Assembly (NCBI GenBank): GCA_030435675.1
Contig: CM059623.1
Coordinates: 16,080,205 to 16,144,204, forward strand
Length of the DNA: 64,000 nt
Source: Steinernema hermaphroditum
Taxonomy: Eukaryota; Nematoda; Chromadorea; Rhabditida; Steinernematidae
Direction of reading: 5' to 3'
This document shows positions 53,490-64,000 of the stretch, one piece after another. A program made the translations under genes and the position numbers. The notes under the pieces were generated by a model. It worked only from the letters and a program-made list of their open reading frames with translations, did not search any database and was not told where the DNA came from. How positions within the stretch are numbered: the first letter of the stretch is position 1; the number at the start of each line of letters is the position of its first letter.

Positions 53490-53534
53490 TTGGCTATTTT
53501 ACCACTTATATTCCCGAATCAACAGCATTACGCC

Positions 53535-53935
53535 GTGCAGGACTACCTGGTGTTCGAAGCCTTCTGGGAGCCGGGACGATCATTGCGCCAAGAGCGGAGT
53601 GGCTGCCAGGCAGACGGTTGATATGGCGGCAGCCACAACGGATTGGGACGGGGTGTTTGTTCCCTGCACTAATAGCGACGGCCGAGAACGACCGCTCACC
53701 CAACTCATTTGGCGAGAAAGCGAGCGGACGACCCAGCCAATCGCCATCGTCACAAATGAAAGACTTCGATAGTTGTTGCATTGCGTAATAAATCAGGTAG
53801 CATCAAAGGCGTCGATCCCTTGAGTCTGCGCGGACATCGGAGAGGCGAAGAGCTCATTCCCGTCGCGTAGCGACGTTGACGTACAGCGGGCTAAGAGGAG
53901 CGGCAACCAAGAGCGACGGTTCACTGAACTCAATT
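53535..53935 (+). repeat. Family R copies E and H, head to tail
   Basis: 53535-53772: CTACCTGGTGTTCGAAGCCT, TCTGGGAGCCGGGACGATCA, GCCGAGAACGACCGCTCACC, GAGCGGACGACCCAGCCAAT, ending CACAAATGAAAGACTT. 53805-53935 then starts again with the 5' part of the family (GATCCCTTGAGTCTGCGCGG, CATCGGAGAGGCGAAGAG). The ORFs on both strands here are repeat shadows. Confidence 0.65.
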
Positions 53936-54299
53936 CTAAGATGGCGAATGGACGACATGATCTATTGCCGACACGACCTATTGCCGACACGAAAAAAGAC
54001 CAAACGATTCCGGTTAATTCTTTTCTAGAGTGAGCCATAGATAAAGCATATTTCCAATAACATATGATTCGAAAAGCCGTGGCAGAAAATGAGCGTTGTC
54101 CGGTTCCCCCCACGCTCCTCTCAATCAATCATAAATTTATGTGCGTCTCCCATTGCAACTATGAAGATGTTGAAAACGGGATCAAAGCCCGCGTTCATAA
54201 ACAAAGCCACTCGTTGCTAGGGGGCGTGGGCTACAAACTAAGTGATTTATCTTGTAGGAAATACTCAAAAAGCGAAGATTTTTTTTTCGCATTTTGCGC

Positions 54300-54415
54300 G
54301 TGGCCTCGACTCCCAGAAAGCTTGCAACACCAGGGAGCCGTAATTCCAGGGCTTCGCCAAGGAGGGCGCCATCACTGTCCGACTCTACTCAAGTCACTGA
54401 AGAACCGCTGCACTC
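54300..54415 (-). repeat. Family R central fragment
   Basis: CTCCCAGAAAGCTTGCAACA, CCAGGGAGCCGTAATTCCAG and GCTTCGCCAAGGAGGGCGCC match GGCTCCCAGAAGGCCTGGAA, CCAGGGAGCCGTAGTTCCAA and CTTGCCAAGAAGCCCGTC of the 36.7-kb copy. Confidence 0.6.
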
Positions 54416-54544
54416 AAAAAAAGAAAAAAGAACGAAAAAAGTCATTGATCCAGGTTTGGAGTGTTTCGTCATTTTCGAATGAAACACCCCTCATATGGTT
54501 TGACAGCCAGCGGACCAGATGACAGTCCGTTGGTGGTAAGGCTG

Positions 54545-55075
54545 GAGATTACGGTGGCTGTACAAGAACTTCCCACTTCAGCTCTTGGAGGGCGGATTTG
54601 ACGACTTTTACAATTTGCGGGTGGGTGCTGTCATTCAGAAAGGTGGCTTGTACTTCATGATACGAGCTTTTCTGTTGGATTACATGGTTCAAACGATGGG
54701 GCTGGGCAATGTACAAGTTTTCGTCGCCCGTCTTGTTCCGCTGCAGCATTTCCCAGTGTAGCAACTCATCACAATCCTACCATACAGGTACATTGTTTTG
54801 CTCTACACCAATACGGTAACACGTTTTCTTTTCTGGAGCGACCCACTTTTTTCTTTCCTTCTTATTGACATAGAGGCACCACTTCTCACTGTCTGTGACA
54901 ATTCTGTAGAAAGTGATGCATGACAGTGTGTATGCATGACCGAAAAAGAAAGTGATACATTACCCAAGCAGCTTCCGTCGCATTTAGACCTCGACGGAAG
55001 TCAAGAAAAGCATGCAAATGGGTCTTTTTACCCCCTGAAACCTGTATCTGAATATCATGAAATTCAGACACAGCA
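54545..55075 (-). mobile_element. Mariner transposase relic (second type)
   Basis: Read on the minus strand, pieces of a Mos1/SETMAR-type transposase occur in order but in broken frames: KTHLHAFLDFRRGLNATEA near 55010 (N-terminal helix-turn-helix start), CHRQ ... EKWCLYVNKKERKKWV near 54850 (the D-E-K-W catalytic region), then DELLHWEMLQRNKTGDE, LYIAQPHRLNHVIQQK and ELKWEVLVQPP at 54764-54549. Stops and indels interrupt it. It is different from the 17.4-kb element. I did not find matching terminal repeats, so its limits are uncertain; it may extend to 55.4 kb. Confidence 0.65.
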
Positions 55076-55079
55076 TGGC

Positions 55080-56075
55080 TATAAACTAAAAAAGTGTTGA
55101 GCGCTGTTGTAGAGCACAGATAGCTCTTTCAAACGGTGTGCTACAATCTGCGGCACACCAACAAAAAATACTAAAAAATCGCAGATTAAAAAACCACAAG
55201 AACTTATTTTCCAACCCAATAGACAATTTTTATCATTTGTAACATTTTCAATGCAGCAACCCAATATATGCAAGACAAAACTTCTACTTTCGGCCTGGGG
55301 GACAGCATTCGAACGAAAACAGCAGTTTCTCAGCTTGCCAAGTTTACTGGCCGTCCCCACATCGTAGAATCTCTTCTAGCTGCAGCTCTGTCGGAAGGTG
55401 AAGAGCCAAAGCGAGACAACATTTGTTTATCTCGCTTGTACACATATTAGCTGCAGATCGGCGGCGACAAAGGTGCGGAAGCCGTTAATCGCCGTCAGTG
55501 GGGCGCGTGTTTGCTCAAAGATTATAGTGAAGAGGTCAATGACGGCTTGAGAAGCTGATGAGAAAAGCGGCGTCAATATTGGTTTCACAGGAAAAGGCGT
55601 TCGATAGTGTCCATTATTTGATCCGAAAGAAATATGGATCGTTCTGAAAGTTAAATAACTTTTCATGACAATTGTAATGATGCATTCATATACATTTTCA
55701 CAAAGTCCTGTGAGTTTAAAATTTGCATTTTTATGCAAGAAAACGCAATAAATCGGGAAGCAAGCAACACTATCTTATTCAGAACGCAAAATTGCATACA
55801 TATAGTTCACAAATCTCCCGACGTGTCCACATTTGGCGTCGATACAGAGCTAAAGACGCTCCTTGAAAATTAGACTGAAGCACGTGGGAATGTGGTCTTC
55901 TCGGATGAGACGATGTTTACGACTGGAGAATTGTAAGCATCAACATGTCTGCTTGCTGTTTGGTTTGTTGATCTGCGTTTCTTTTATACAGAACCACGTT
56001 TTTGACTAAACCATCGCTAAAAGCAAAACAGTTGGTACACCGCAAATTTGTGTTGACCACAAACGGGAACCTTGG
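55080..56075. other. No confident gene
   Basis: A plus frame at 55268-55450 (MQDKTSTFGLGDSIRTKT, AVSQLAKFTGRPHIVES, LLAAALSEGEE) has natural-looking composition but no splice support. It may belong to a decayed element. The rest shows nothing recognisable. Confidence 0.3.
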
Positions 56076-56079
56076 ATTC

Positions 56080-56275
56080 CACCGGAAGCCGAAGTTCTGC
56101 TGAAAGTTCCAAGTCGGCGCCTTCACCCGTGTTCCACGCCCTCTGAGAGCCGGGGCCATCATTGCGGGCAACACGAAAAGCTATGAACGACCACTCGCTC
56201 AACTCATTCAATCGAATAGACAGAGATCGAGCGGACAACCCGACCGAAGCCGAAGCTGAAAGCACAAATTAAAGA
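56080..56275 (+). repeat. Family R copy, 3' part
   Basis: GCGCCTTCACCCGTGTTCC, TCTGAGAGCCGGGGCCATCA, ACGACCACTCGCTCAACTCA, GAGCGGACAACCCGACCGAA and AAATTAAAGACCC match the 3' half of the family, with the conserved end AAATGAAAGACC changed by one base. Confidence 0.6.
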
Positions 56276-56307
56276 CCCTATTCGTGAGCATATTCATGCT
56301 TACTTTT

Positions 56308-56640
56308 CAGTATTCGATGAAATTGCATTGAATATCACGCCTATTCGACAACCCTATTCGGGAAGGTAAGCACTAAACTGTTAACTGAACAAATAAGAAT
56401 TACGAGATTTTCATAGGACTTCAGGCTTACTATGTTAGAGCCACAAATCTGTTTGAGTTCATGGTTCTGCCCAGTTCTGCTTATTTCAGCCTTTCTTGAC
56501 TGATTTACAAAAAGAACGGCATTATTATGTTATTGTCATTTCAGGCTACTTCACTAGTGATACCCAATTGGGACGATAGCCTGAGTTCTCCGATTTGGAT
56601 GGAGAACGGCAATGGAGAACTGTGGATACGTCAATGACGA
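56308..56640 (+). CDS. Candidate exons of an unrecognised gene
   Basis: TTACTTTTCAG at 56298-56308 is followed by an open stretch (FDEIALNITPIRQPYSG) ending at GGGAAG|GTAAGC (56366). From the AG at 56419 (GGACTTCAG) the frame that fits this phase reads LTMLEPQICLSSWFCPVLL, ISAFLD and stops, giving a hydrophobic C-terminus. A separate frame after TGTCATTTCAG (56564) reads ATSLVIPNWDDSLSSPIWM, NGELWIRQ and stops. These may be alternative last exons. Upstream exons are not visible because a family R copy lies directly upstream. Confidence 0.3.
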
Positions 56641-56644
56641 GGAC

Positions 56645-58200
56645 CGCATTTAAATTCTAAAGAAATTTCCATGACATGGTCCCCCAACTGTGTTGATGCG
56701 TGAAGTTTCGCGCTGTGCTTTTACGATAGATTCTGCTGCGGGCGAGGAAGTCGTCGGAGGAGTTTACGATCGCTATAAAGTGTCTCAAAAAGAGTGCGCG
56801 AAGAAGGGAAGTCGCTTGGCGGTGCGCAGATTACAAAAGTGGAACGGGAGCCGTTAACTCGCAATTAATGCGCTGACAACCATGAAACTGCAGGAGAATG
56901 AACCTTTGCGAGCTGCGCTTATGAGTACGTAGATTAGCCGTAAAGATACGGTATCGCTTATGATCGATTGACGTGCAGCTGACATTGGCACTTCTGGCCA
57001 TCCATCGCTGCTTACAGAATTACAACTCTCTCCTTGTGTCTATGCGACTTTTATCGCCTTCGTGGCCTCGCCAGACACTCGTAAAGCCGTTCTAATGGTT
57101 CGAAATGTTAGTTTTGACGCCACTGTCAGGTGCCACCTCTTCGAGCACTTGATGGCAGTGTGCAATAGGGACTCAGAGTTGTGATATGCAGTTCTACATT
57201 TTATCGAATATCTGGAGATGACGAAGAGCAAATAGAAGGAAATGGAACTTCGCCTGGAAGATGGGGAACGGAAGCCCTGAGAAGTGACCAATTCGAGTCG
57301 ATGAATGGCGACAGCCAGGGAAAAAGCATCTCTTGGACCACCCCGAACAAATGAAGTGATGAATTTGTGAAACCAGAGACTAGAAGATGGCAGCGGCCAG
57401 ATCGACAAGAAAGCAGGCAATGATGACCAAATGTGGGCATTCTGCAATGTGATTGATTTAATAGATAAATTCGACTACCAGTGGTTCAAAAAGTACCAAA
57501 ACGAAAAATAAACAAGTACGAAGAGTAGAAGTAAGTGTACCAATAAATGATAGCATATGAATACCAGCCTACTAAATGTGCGGTTCGATGTTCAGCTTCA
57601 GTGGTTCAGTGTCGAACAGGCACGAATGATTTGACCATTAAACAATCTATGTAGATGAAACAATATCTTTATACTGTCATTTACCAGCACCAGAGCAGTC
57701 CAGCCACATTCGTGGAACGATGGCTTTCAGGCAATAGACAAACCGAACAGTGATGCCGACGTTGAACCGGAATCGACCGATTGCAAACGAAATGCATTTA
57801 CATGGAGTAATTTCGACAGTTCAAAGCGATTAATTTCCATTAACTCTGGGGAATCTTCCTATGTCCATCTAAAAGGTCGATAGGCCTTTGTGTTCAACGA
57901 GGATAGGCTAATCTCTCGTAATTCTGAGCAGATCAGCTAAAACGTATTTGCCAGACAACGTGTTAATAAAAAGCCTCTGAAAAAAAGAGATTTGCGCAGT
58001 TCTCTGCAATGAGAGGGTTAACTTTTACGGACTAGGTTAGACATCGTACTTTTGCCTACAAAAACTGCCTACCTGCATGCTCGGAGCACTAGAGCTTTAA
58101 ATTTTAATCGACGAACCTGCAAGTTTACTAGAAATAATACCTGGAACAGTCCAGCAATGTCTGTATCATAGTTGTGCACTTGATCATTATAGATATTAAG
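56645..58200. other. No gene recognised
   Basis: ORFs at 57.0-57.45 kb on minus have no motif and poor composition. No repeat with a partner in the window was noticed. Confidence 0.35.
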
Positions 58201-58202
58201 AC

Positions 58203-58345
58203 TAGGGTTGGCACTTCGAGTGAAGTTCGAGTTGCCTTTTCCGACACGACTCGACAATTTTCGATTCGACTCAAAGCGTTCGAAGTCGAAGGTAGGATGA
58301 GTTGCAGCGCTTTTCGAGCACGATCCCGAAGTTGGGCAACTTCGC
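58203..58345. repeat. GACTCGA-rich interspersed repeat, copy 2
   Basis: AGGGTTGGCACTTCGAGTGA, GTTCGAGTTGCCTTTTCCGA, CACGACTCGACAATTTTCGA and TTCGACTCAAAGCGTTCGAA parallel the copy at 2362 (GTTGGCACTTCGAGTCCAGT, ATTCGAGTCGCCTTTTTCGA). The copies diverge after about 70 bases. Confidence 0.6.
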
Positions 58346-58349
58346 ACAC

Positions 58350-59640
58350 GAAGACGCCTTTTTGTGATGGAAGATGCGTCATATCAACTTCCCGAATCTT
58401 GCTAAACAGCTATCGACCCATCTGAGAAGATACTGATGGCTAAGCAAAATTCCAACCCTAATCAGGACTTAGACACCAAATTCTGTGAACTTCTGTAAAG
58501 TGCAGCTCTTAAACTCATGTTACATTTGATGGTTGAGCCCTTCGTCGACCCCTTCAACGAAAGATTCATTCCGACAGTCCCTAATTTCTTATATTTGTTT
58601 GGCGTCACTTCCCACCTGCGATACAAAGATCAAAAGCAATTACCGTACCCTGACAGTCGATCAATCACGGCAACCAGGAAGGGCGTAAAAAGTGACGCGT
58701 CTTGTGTTTGACGATTCGTCACGGGTTCCGCCGCGTGGTGCAAAAGATTAAAACGAAAATCAGTTGATGACCCATTTTGGGCGAATTTTTTAAAAAGCCC
58801 ACAAAAAATTGATGAGCTTCAACAAATTAAATGGACGTTTTGTGTCTGGGAGGATGGAACGACGCGCCTATCCTGCTGAACCAGTGACACTTACAAGAGC
58901 AATATGCGAAAATCGCATTTCAGCGCATTATCCTTATTTGCATAATTTAGACTATAATGATAAATTCATAATGAGGCTTATCCGATTTGATGGATCAGTC
59001 ACAACAAGCAAATTGCCTCCAAATCTGCTAAAATTTTAAAAGATTGGGAACTTTTGGTGATATATAAAGGCCACGTAAACACCTTATTTTATTGTTCTTC
59101 TGAGGCCAGACCCGATATCCCTCCGATCGTTCAGTGTCACAACAGAGTGAATGTTGGAGTTCAAATAAGAGATGCCGAAGAGTCCGAAAACTCGAACCGC
59201 TTGGCCCAGCCGGTTGGGATTAGCCGTCGAATGTACCACTAAAAAGCCAGTTAATTGGCCAAAACACTAACCTACCTTCTTTCGGCTGCTTTATCATCTA
59301 CTGGCATCATCGCAGATGATCCCAAGACAACTGATCCCACAGACGACTGCCTTGACACGAAAGCGCATATCTGAACTTATACGGTATTAAAGTTACTCTG
59401 TAACATTTTGGTCTATCGCCTCTGTATAGATGTTTGACAATGAGACTCGTCATGTCCATGTTGAACTTTGTGCATCCTATAGCCATTTCAGTTCTATCCT
59501 TATCCACCGTATACCCTAACACCACCTGTGATCAAATTATAATGACAACCCCCCAAACTGAGAAAGTCCCCCATCTCACACAACCCAAATCGTAAATGTT
59601 TCATCACGGCCGTCATCAGCCGTTCGTCGCTTTTTAGCGT
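58350..59640. other. No confident gene
   Basis: A plus ATG frame at 58812-59039 (MSFNKLNGRFVSGRMERRA, YPAEPVTLTRAICENR) is AT-rich and lacks splice context. Nothing else was recognised until the acceptor CGCTTTTTAG at about 59637. Confidence 0.3.
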
Positions 59641-59647
59641 CGCATCG

Positions 59648-59977
59648 ATGTGTCAAAGCGCATTTGCCACGCCTGGGTGCCCTCCTGTTCCTCTCCATCA
59701 GCAGCATCTCGACGATGACAACGACGTTCCGACGGGTTCACCTAGGCGTTGCAAGGTGGTGCGCGCGAAGACAAAAGAGTCGCGCAAATTCGATTAGATC
59801 GTATCCCCGGCTGGCAGAGGCATCAACTTTTTTCCTCTTGCGGGATCGCTCGACACGACGTCCGACATCATCGGGTTAATGAGTTGCGACGCCACAGAAA
59901 ACGAGATTCGCGACGAGATTGGCGCCGTCGGGAGTGGAGTGAAGGCGGAAAAAAGCGATTCTGACGCGGTGTTTTAG
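59648..59977 (+). CDS. Unrecognised 95-aa protein with a 42-nt intron
   Basis: Exons 59648-59755 and 59798-59977, phase 0. The ATG lies 10 bases after a CGTCGCTTTTTAG acceptor. Exon 1: MCQSAFATPGCPPVPLHQQ, HLDDDNDVPTGSPRRCK, ending AAG|GTGGTG. The intron is 42 nt and ends in CGATTAG. Exon 2: IVSPAGRGINFFPLAGSLD, TTSDIIGLMSCDATENE, IRDEIGAVGSGVKAEKSD and stop. If the intron is retained the frame reads through it to the TAG of the acceptor, so splicing is needed for the second half. Pro/Asp-rich, with SPRR-type phosphorylation motifs; probably disordered and soluble, with no signal peptide. A possible poly(A) signal (TATAAACTTTATT) is about 50 bases on. Several longer out-of-frame ORFs mask it. 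Confidence 0.5.
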
Positions 59978-59979
59978 AG

Positions 59980-60600
59980 CCGGAAAAAGGGCGCAGCAGG
60001 TTCGGCGGCTTCTATGTTCGGATCTGGAACTATAAACTTTATTAGCACATGTTGATTTAGCCGTTTATTGAGAGTTTATGATGCTTGGGTGATTGGTGTA
60101 AAAAACGGGCATTTTTATGGTTGAACGGGTTGCGCCACAGACGAAATTAAGAGTGATGTCTGCAGAACATCATTGAGAATTTTTGACAGCCAATTTCGCA
60201 ATCTTGCAAGACAGGACAGTGCAAATTCAAAGTAGACCTGATGAACATGAGGTACAGGGTTCGCTTTCCCTTCACACCTTTTCTAAACCGGAACTTCAAA
60301 TTAACGGCGACTCCATAGCCCGATCGGAAGTTTGAGGTAAAACAAATAACTTTGATGAGAGCTTGGTTTACCACTGGTACGCCTATGTTAGGATAAGCTA
60401 GACCTCTGTCCTCAATCAGATTTAGACTTAAGCCAGTTTGGGCTTCTGGTCATGAATTTTTGTTTTGCCTCACTCATTAGCTTAGTAAATATCAGTTTGT
60501 GGGTTAGGATGGCACTGAATCATAAAGCTGACTTAACGACTTTATTTTGTGAATCAAAGGCTTACGCCTTACACGATACCGAAAATAGACAAACAGAGAA
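59980..60600. other. No gene recognised
   Basis: 3' flank of the 95-aa gene and AT-rich DNA. The minus frame at 60147-60374 has no motif. Confidence 0.35.
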
Positions 60601-60607
60601 ACTTTGA

Positions 60608-60764
60608 CAAACCTTGCAGCCGGCTTCATCACTGGCATGGCGCTGATATGGTATCGGTCGGTGGCGGCGCGCTTCATGGGGCATGTGGGAATCGACAAAA
60701 GCTTCGGATTCGGCTGAGGAACATCTTCTTCGAGGGCGTTTGGAGGGGCAGCTTCTGAGCTCAC
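60608..60764 (-). CDS. Candidate internal exon, nuclear-protein-like
   Basis: Minus strand after a CCCAAAGCAG acceptor: VSSEAAPPNALEEDVPQPN, PKLLSIPTCPMKRAATDRY, HISAMPVMKPAA, ending at GCAAG|GTTTGTC. Composition is natural, with Pro-rich, acidic then basic parts. Neither neighbouring exon was found, so the gene cannot be completed. The frame is open some codons further upstream (THLPKAD). Confidence 0.3.
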
Positions 60765-60769
60765 ATCTG

Positions 60770-62405
60770 CTTTGGGGAGATGAGTTCATGGTCCGAAAGA
60801 TGCGTCAATCTTGATCTCGGAAATGACTCGAACGGATCTGGACTAGCCCACTGTAAACTTGATTAAGTGGTTCTTTTCAGAGTTGGCCGATTTCGAATGG
60901 GATTTTCCGTTTCTTTTTGGATTTGAGATTTGGTTTTCCGAGTTCCAATCCGAATCTGGTTCTCTCTGCATTCTTTCACTATTCCCTATTCGGCTTAATC
61001 CGAGGTATAGAAATGAATCACTGTCGAGGAAAGGCTTAAATTTGCGGTCAGATTTGAGCCTGTGGTTAACAAGATACAGTTTGTTGTATAATGATAGGGT
61101 CACCCTGTTTTTTTTTTTTAGATTTTTAAGAAAATCCTATCCTTTGCGATATTTTGCTGCCAGCACGTATACATTCGCTCTAAAGGCGTTTTTTATGAAT
61201 ACCAACCGATCTGCACTTGAGATTTTTGAAGACGGAAGCATCATGCCCATCATTCTTTCAGATTACGTACTCTGGTCTGGCAATATAAGATGAGAAAGAA
61301 CTCTCCGTTACAACTGACCCCCGATCTCTTATCGGTTGTCAGTCCGAGTGGATAGTTTGTTTTACGACATATATGGAAACAAGCAATCATTTCTCATTAT
61401 ACGGTCCCGACATTCCAAGCTGATCCAATCAGATCGATCGCTCCGATCGGATTGAGCGCAACACGAGCGACAATAAGTCAAATCGCTCCGTCGATCCGTT
61501 GTTTTCGCGGTGTCCAGCGCGCTTCTTCCCAGTTCACAATTCATCTTGGAGACAAGTGTTCGACAAGTGCAGTTGTTGGCCGAATTCGAAAAACTCCGAA
61601 AAGCGCGCGCGCCTGTGGGTCCCCGCGCTTGTCCGACGGAGGTGTTAACAAGTGGTGACGTCCGGGGGCGCTGATGACTATTGTATTCGCCAATCGAGTG
61701 AAACGCATAAATCTCCGCGCGAAAGCAGCTTGTCGCTGAATGGGAAAGGTGCGCTAAGCGCTGGAAATTGATGTGGTAAGGCGAGAAAATTTGAGGATTA
61801 CTCGGTGAGTCATGTGTTGAGCGGAATGAGTTCGGTGAAGAGGTGACGCGCTGCTAAGGATGTGAGTCACACTCATGCTGTCTGATTGATGATTGACACT
61901 TTAAAGATGAGTTTGAGCTTGCTCTGGTATGACATATCAAATTCATTGAAATGTAAAGACTATGGGACATAGTTGGAGGATTGCTGATAAAATGCTCCTA
62001 TCCAAAAATGACAAGTCAGCTTACTTATCTTCAAACATAAGTACTTGCTTGATTCGATACTTGGAGTGCAACAATAAAGCACCTTGATTTTCTTTGCCAA
62101 AAATGGACACCTTAGTCATTCAACCTGAGAATAGTCCATCGAAAATAATAAGAAATGTTTGCTTCAAATGTGATCCCTGTACATAATTTCTAGTAGTTGG
62201 ATGTGATTGCCAATGTGGTATTTACTTTCTCCAGAGCAGGGGAGCAGGTTAACTTGTCACGTCCCAAAAGAGTTTCCATGCCGATACCCTAAATAACAAG
62301 GATCCAAGGGAAGAATCGCCGAGGCAATTCGGAACATTTGCTTTGGTCGGAAATTTGTGCGCCTTCCTTCCGGATGTGAGAGTGTCTTTGGGAGCCTAAG
62401 GCTTT
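60770..62405. other. No confident gene
   Basis: The region 60843-61103 is rich in TTCGGATT / TCCGAATC words, probably simple-repeat derived. A GC-rich island at 61400-61700 contains TCAGATCGATCGCTCCGATCGGAT-type palindromic words and may be a promoter region for an exon outside my recognition. Confidence 0.3.
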
Positions 62406-62409
62406 ACCT

Positions 62410-62657
62410 GTGCACATGAGCTCATGCTGCACTGCTCCTCTTTCTCCTCCAGCTCCGTTATATGTTTCACTTTTCAAATGGGAACCTGACATTTGCCCCT
62501 CCTCGGTACCAGATCTGGTCGCATTGTAAACGCTGGGCCATTTTTGTGAAAGCAATTTAAACGGTCTTTTTTTGTTGTTTGGACTTTTGGTCCCCGGTGC
62601 CAACGGAAAGAAATCTGTTTCCTCTAAAACGCCCCCAAAGTCACTTGACTCCATCAT
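62410..62657 (-). CDS. Candidate first exon, unrecognised
   Basis: ATG ATG at 62657 opens MMESSDFGGVLEETDFFPL, APGTKSPNNKKRPFKLLSQ, KWPSVYNATRSGTEEGQM and reaches CTCATGTGCACAG|GTAAAG, a good donor near 62410. The frame stays open to a TAG at 62289 if unspliced. The double-Met start with an in-frame stop just upstream fits a first exon. No downstream partner was identified and the family is unknown. Confidence 0.3.
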
Positions 62658-62659
62658 CA

Positions 62660-64000
62660 GCTATTTGTTAATCACTCCATCCGTATCGTATGACGGATCG
62701 CATGAAGGCGATCCGTCTGCTTTTAAGCCGGCACCCGTGTGTGAGGGCCAACGCCTTAGCCAACAAATCCATCTCGCCACCGCCGTCGCATCGTGTGTAC
62801 ACAAGACGGACGACGGCATACGATAACAAATTTCTCGCGCCAACGCACCGAACAAGCTTCTTCTTCTTCTCCTCGGCCCGCGTCGTTGTCTTCAGCTCCA
62901 CCACACATAACGCTTTTTTTCGCCCCATCAATCATCGCCTCCGAGAGAATCGACCAGTCAACGCCGGCTACTTAATGTGCCAACTATCGGTCGATTTGGC
63001 AAATAATCGACGCCTTTTTGCTCGAATCGCGTCACTAAAGAGTAGATGAGTCAGCTTGTGAAGAGGTGTTGGTACAAGGAATTAGCGCAGAAGTACAGAC
63101 ATAAAAGTGAAAGAAAAAGTGATTATAGTCAATCGCAAGGTTTCCTAGTGCGATGTCCCTAACGCCACGAAATTTATGGTGTTCTTGCCAATCTTTTTCA
63201 TTTTTTATCTGGTTTCTTGCTGCACGGGCATACTTGTTAATTTACAATGTTCATTTTGGCTCTAAATGACGAAAACCGTAGAAAAGCAGTCAAAAAACGG
63301 AAAATAATACCGTATATTTTGTGGCATCAGGGACATCGCACCAGGAGACCTCACAATTGCATTTACTGATGAAGCCCTATCAGGCTTTGCTATGTCCATC
63401 TTCCTTTCAAATTTCAACCGCATCGGCGTGGGGCAGTTTGGGACCTCTTCTTGCTAGAATTCGAGATCTTACTTGCTGGTGATCCAGCGATCTTCACGCA
63501 TGGTCACAAGCTAGGCCCACTCGTTTATTTCTTCTCTGTAGCTCCTCGAAATTGACGTCCCATGGTACATGTTGATCGCTGCAGTTCACCGCCAGAGTGC
63601 GATATTGACCACTGAAAAATCGAAAAATCGCTTCAGATAAAAATTGTCTCCGAATTGTGTGTGCTAAATTGTCAGGCCCAGTCATATATTTGACCAATCA
63701 AATCAGGATGAAGTTCACAGGCGCACATAAAAGAGCTCAGCATCTTTTCAGTTATCCAGCATCTGTATATTTATCGAGCAGCAGCCCACGTCTGGCCAGC
63801 TCGGGTTCGGCACGAAGGATCCGTAGGCTCCGGCTCAATTTGCATCTCTGGTTGCAGCTACAAAGTAAGATGGTGTGGAGGTTCAGACATATGCCAAGAT
63901 TAAACTCCAAGATTAAACCCCAAAAGCACAAACTAACTTTTCTTGCATCACTAGTCATGTATATTGGATGCTCCATTAGATTTCGCTCCCGAACCTTCAT
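62660..64000. other. No confident gene
   Basis: Overlapping ORFs on both strands occur at 62.67-63.05 kb, with a poly-Ser/Phe run caused by TTCTTCTTCTTCTC. Nothing can be supported. The final 950 bases are AT-rich with short ORFs only; the ORF reaching the window edge on minus shows no motif. Confidence 0.35.

Noticed and set aside
62668..63049. Overlapping ORFs on both strands
   Set aside because: No frame has motif, splice or leader support; poly-Lys/poly-Phe runs come from a TTC repeat.
1..64000. CRISPR array, rRNA operon, prophage or bacterial gene cluster
   Set aside because: Repeats here are too long, too diverged or palindromic; genes have spliceosomal introns; no rRNA words were seen.

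Overview
The window looks like nuclear DNA of a nematode, probably of the Rhabditida/Tylenchina type. I infer this from TTTTCAG/TTTCAG-type 3' splice sites, very short introns (42 to 48 nt beside introns of 100 to 2,000 nt), acceptors lying just upstream of start codons as expected for spliced-leader trans-splicing, a TM2D1-TIM10 gene pair that I recall also being adjacent in C. elegans, nematode-type lineage-specific families, and mariner elements. Species cannot be decided. All gene models come from reading frames and splice consensus; nothing was aligned to a database.

Layout. 0-7.8 kb is sparse: a 5' tandem repeat, the first two exons of a membrane protein on the minus strand (1.7-3.9 kb), a cryptic minus-strand coding region (4.8-6.2 kb), and a two-helix membrane protein (6.4-7.4 kb). 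7.8-10.7 kb is dense and conserved: TM2D1, TIM10 and, convergent, TFIIE-beta. 11.5-13 kb is repeats. 13.2-15.6 kb encodes a short cytospin-like coiled-coil/CH protein. 15.8-26.9 kb holds an unrecognised 176-aa gene with three decayed partial copies, a complete-ended mariner remnant abutting a 330-aa nematode-family gene, and the spliceosome factor CWF19L2.

27-29.7 kb holds SWT1 (WW plus PIN domain) with small coding exons just downstream that suggest a minus-strand operon. 31-38.5 kb is an accessory cluster of small genes: two unrecognised proteins, a syntaxin-6-like SNARE without the N-terminal domain, a long frame broken by two in-frame stops, and two paralogous 94-aa secreted proteins in opposite orientation. 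At 39.4 kb there is tRNA-His, and at 40.2-41.3 kb a secreted PAN/apple-like protein.

42-64 kb is mostly repeats: a foldback element with minisatellite arms, many copies of a GC-rich dispersed family, and a second mariner fragment. Isolated genes there are a mucin-like secreted protein with an unrecognised C-terminal domain (51.7-53.5 kb) and a 95-aa gene with a 42-nt intron (59.6-60.0 kb). The housekeeping genes serve transcription (TFIIE-beta, SWT1), splicing (CWF19L2), mitochondrial import (TIM10) and membrane traffic (syntaxin). I see no CRISPR array, rRNA operon, bacterial operon or prophage.
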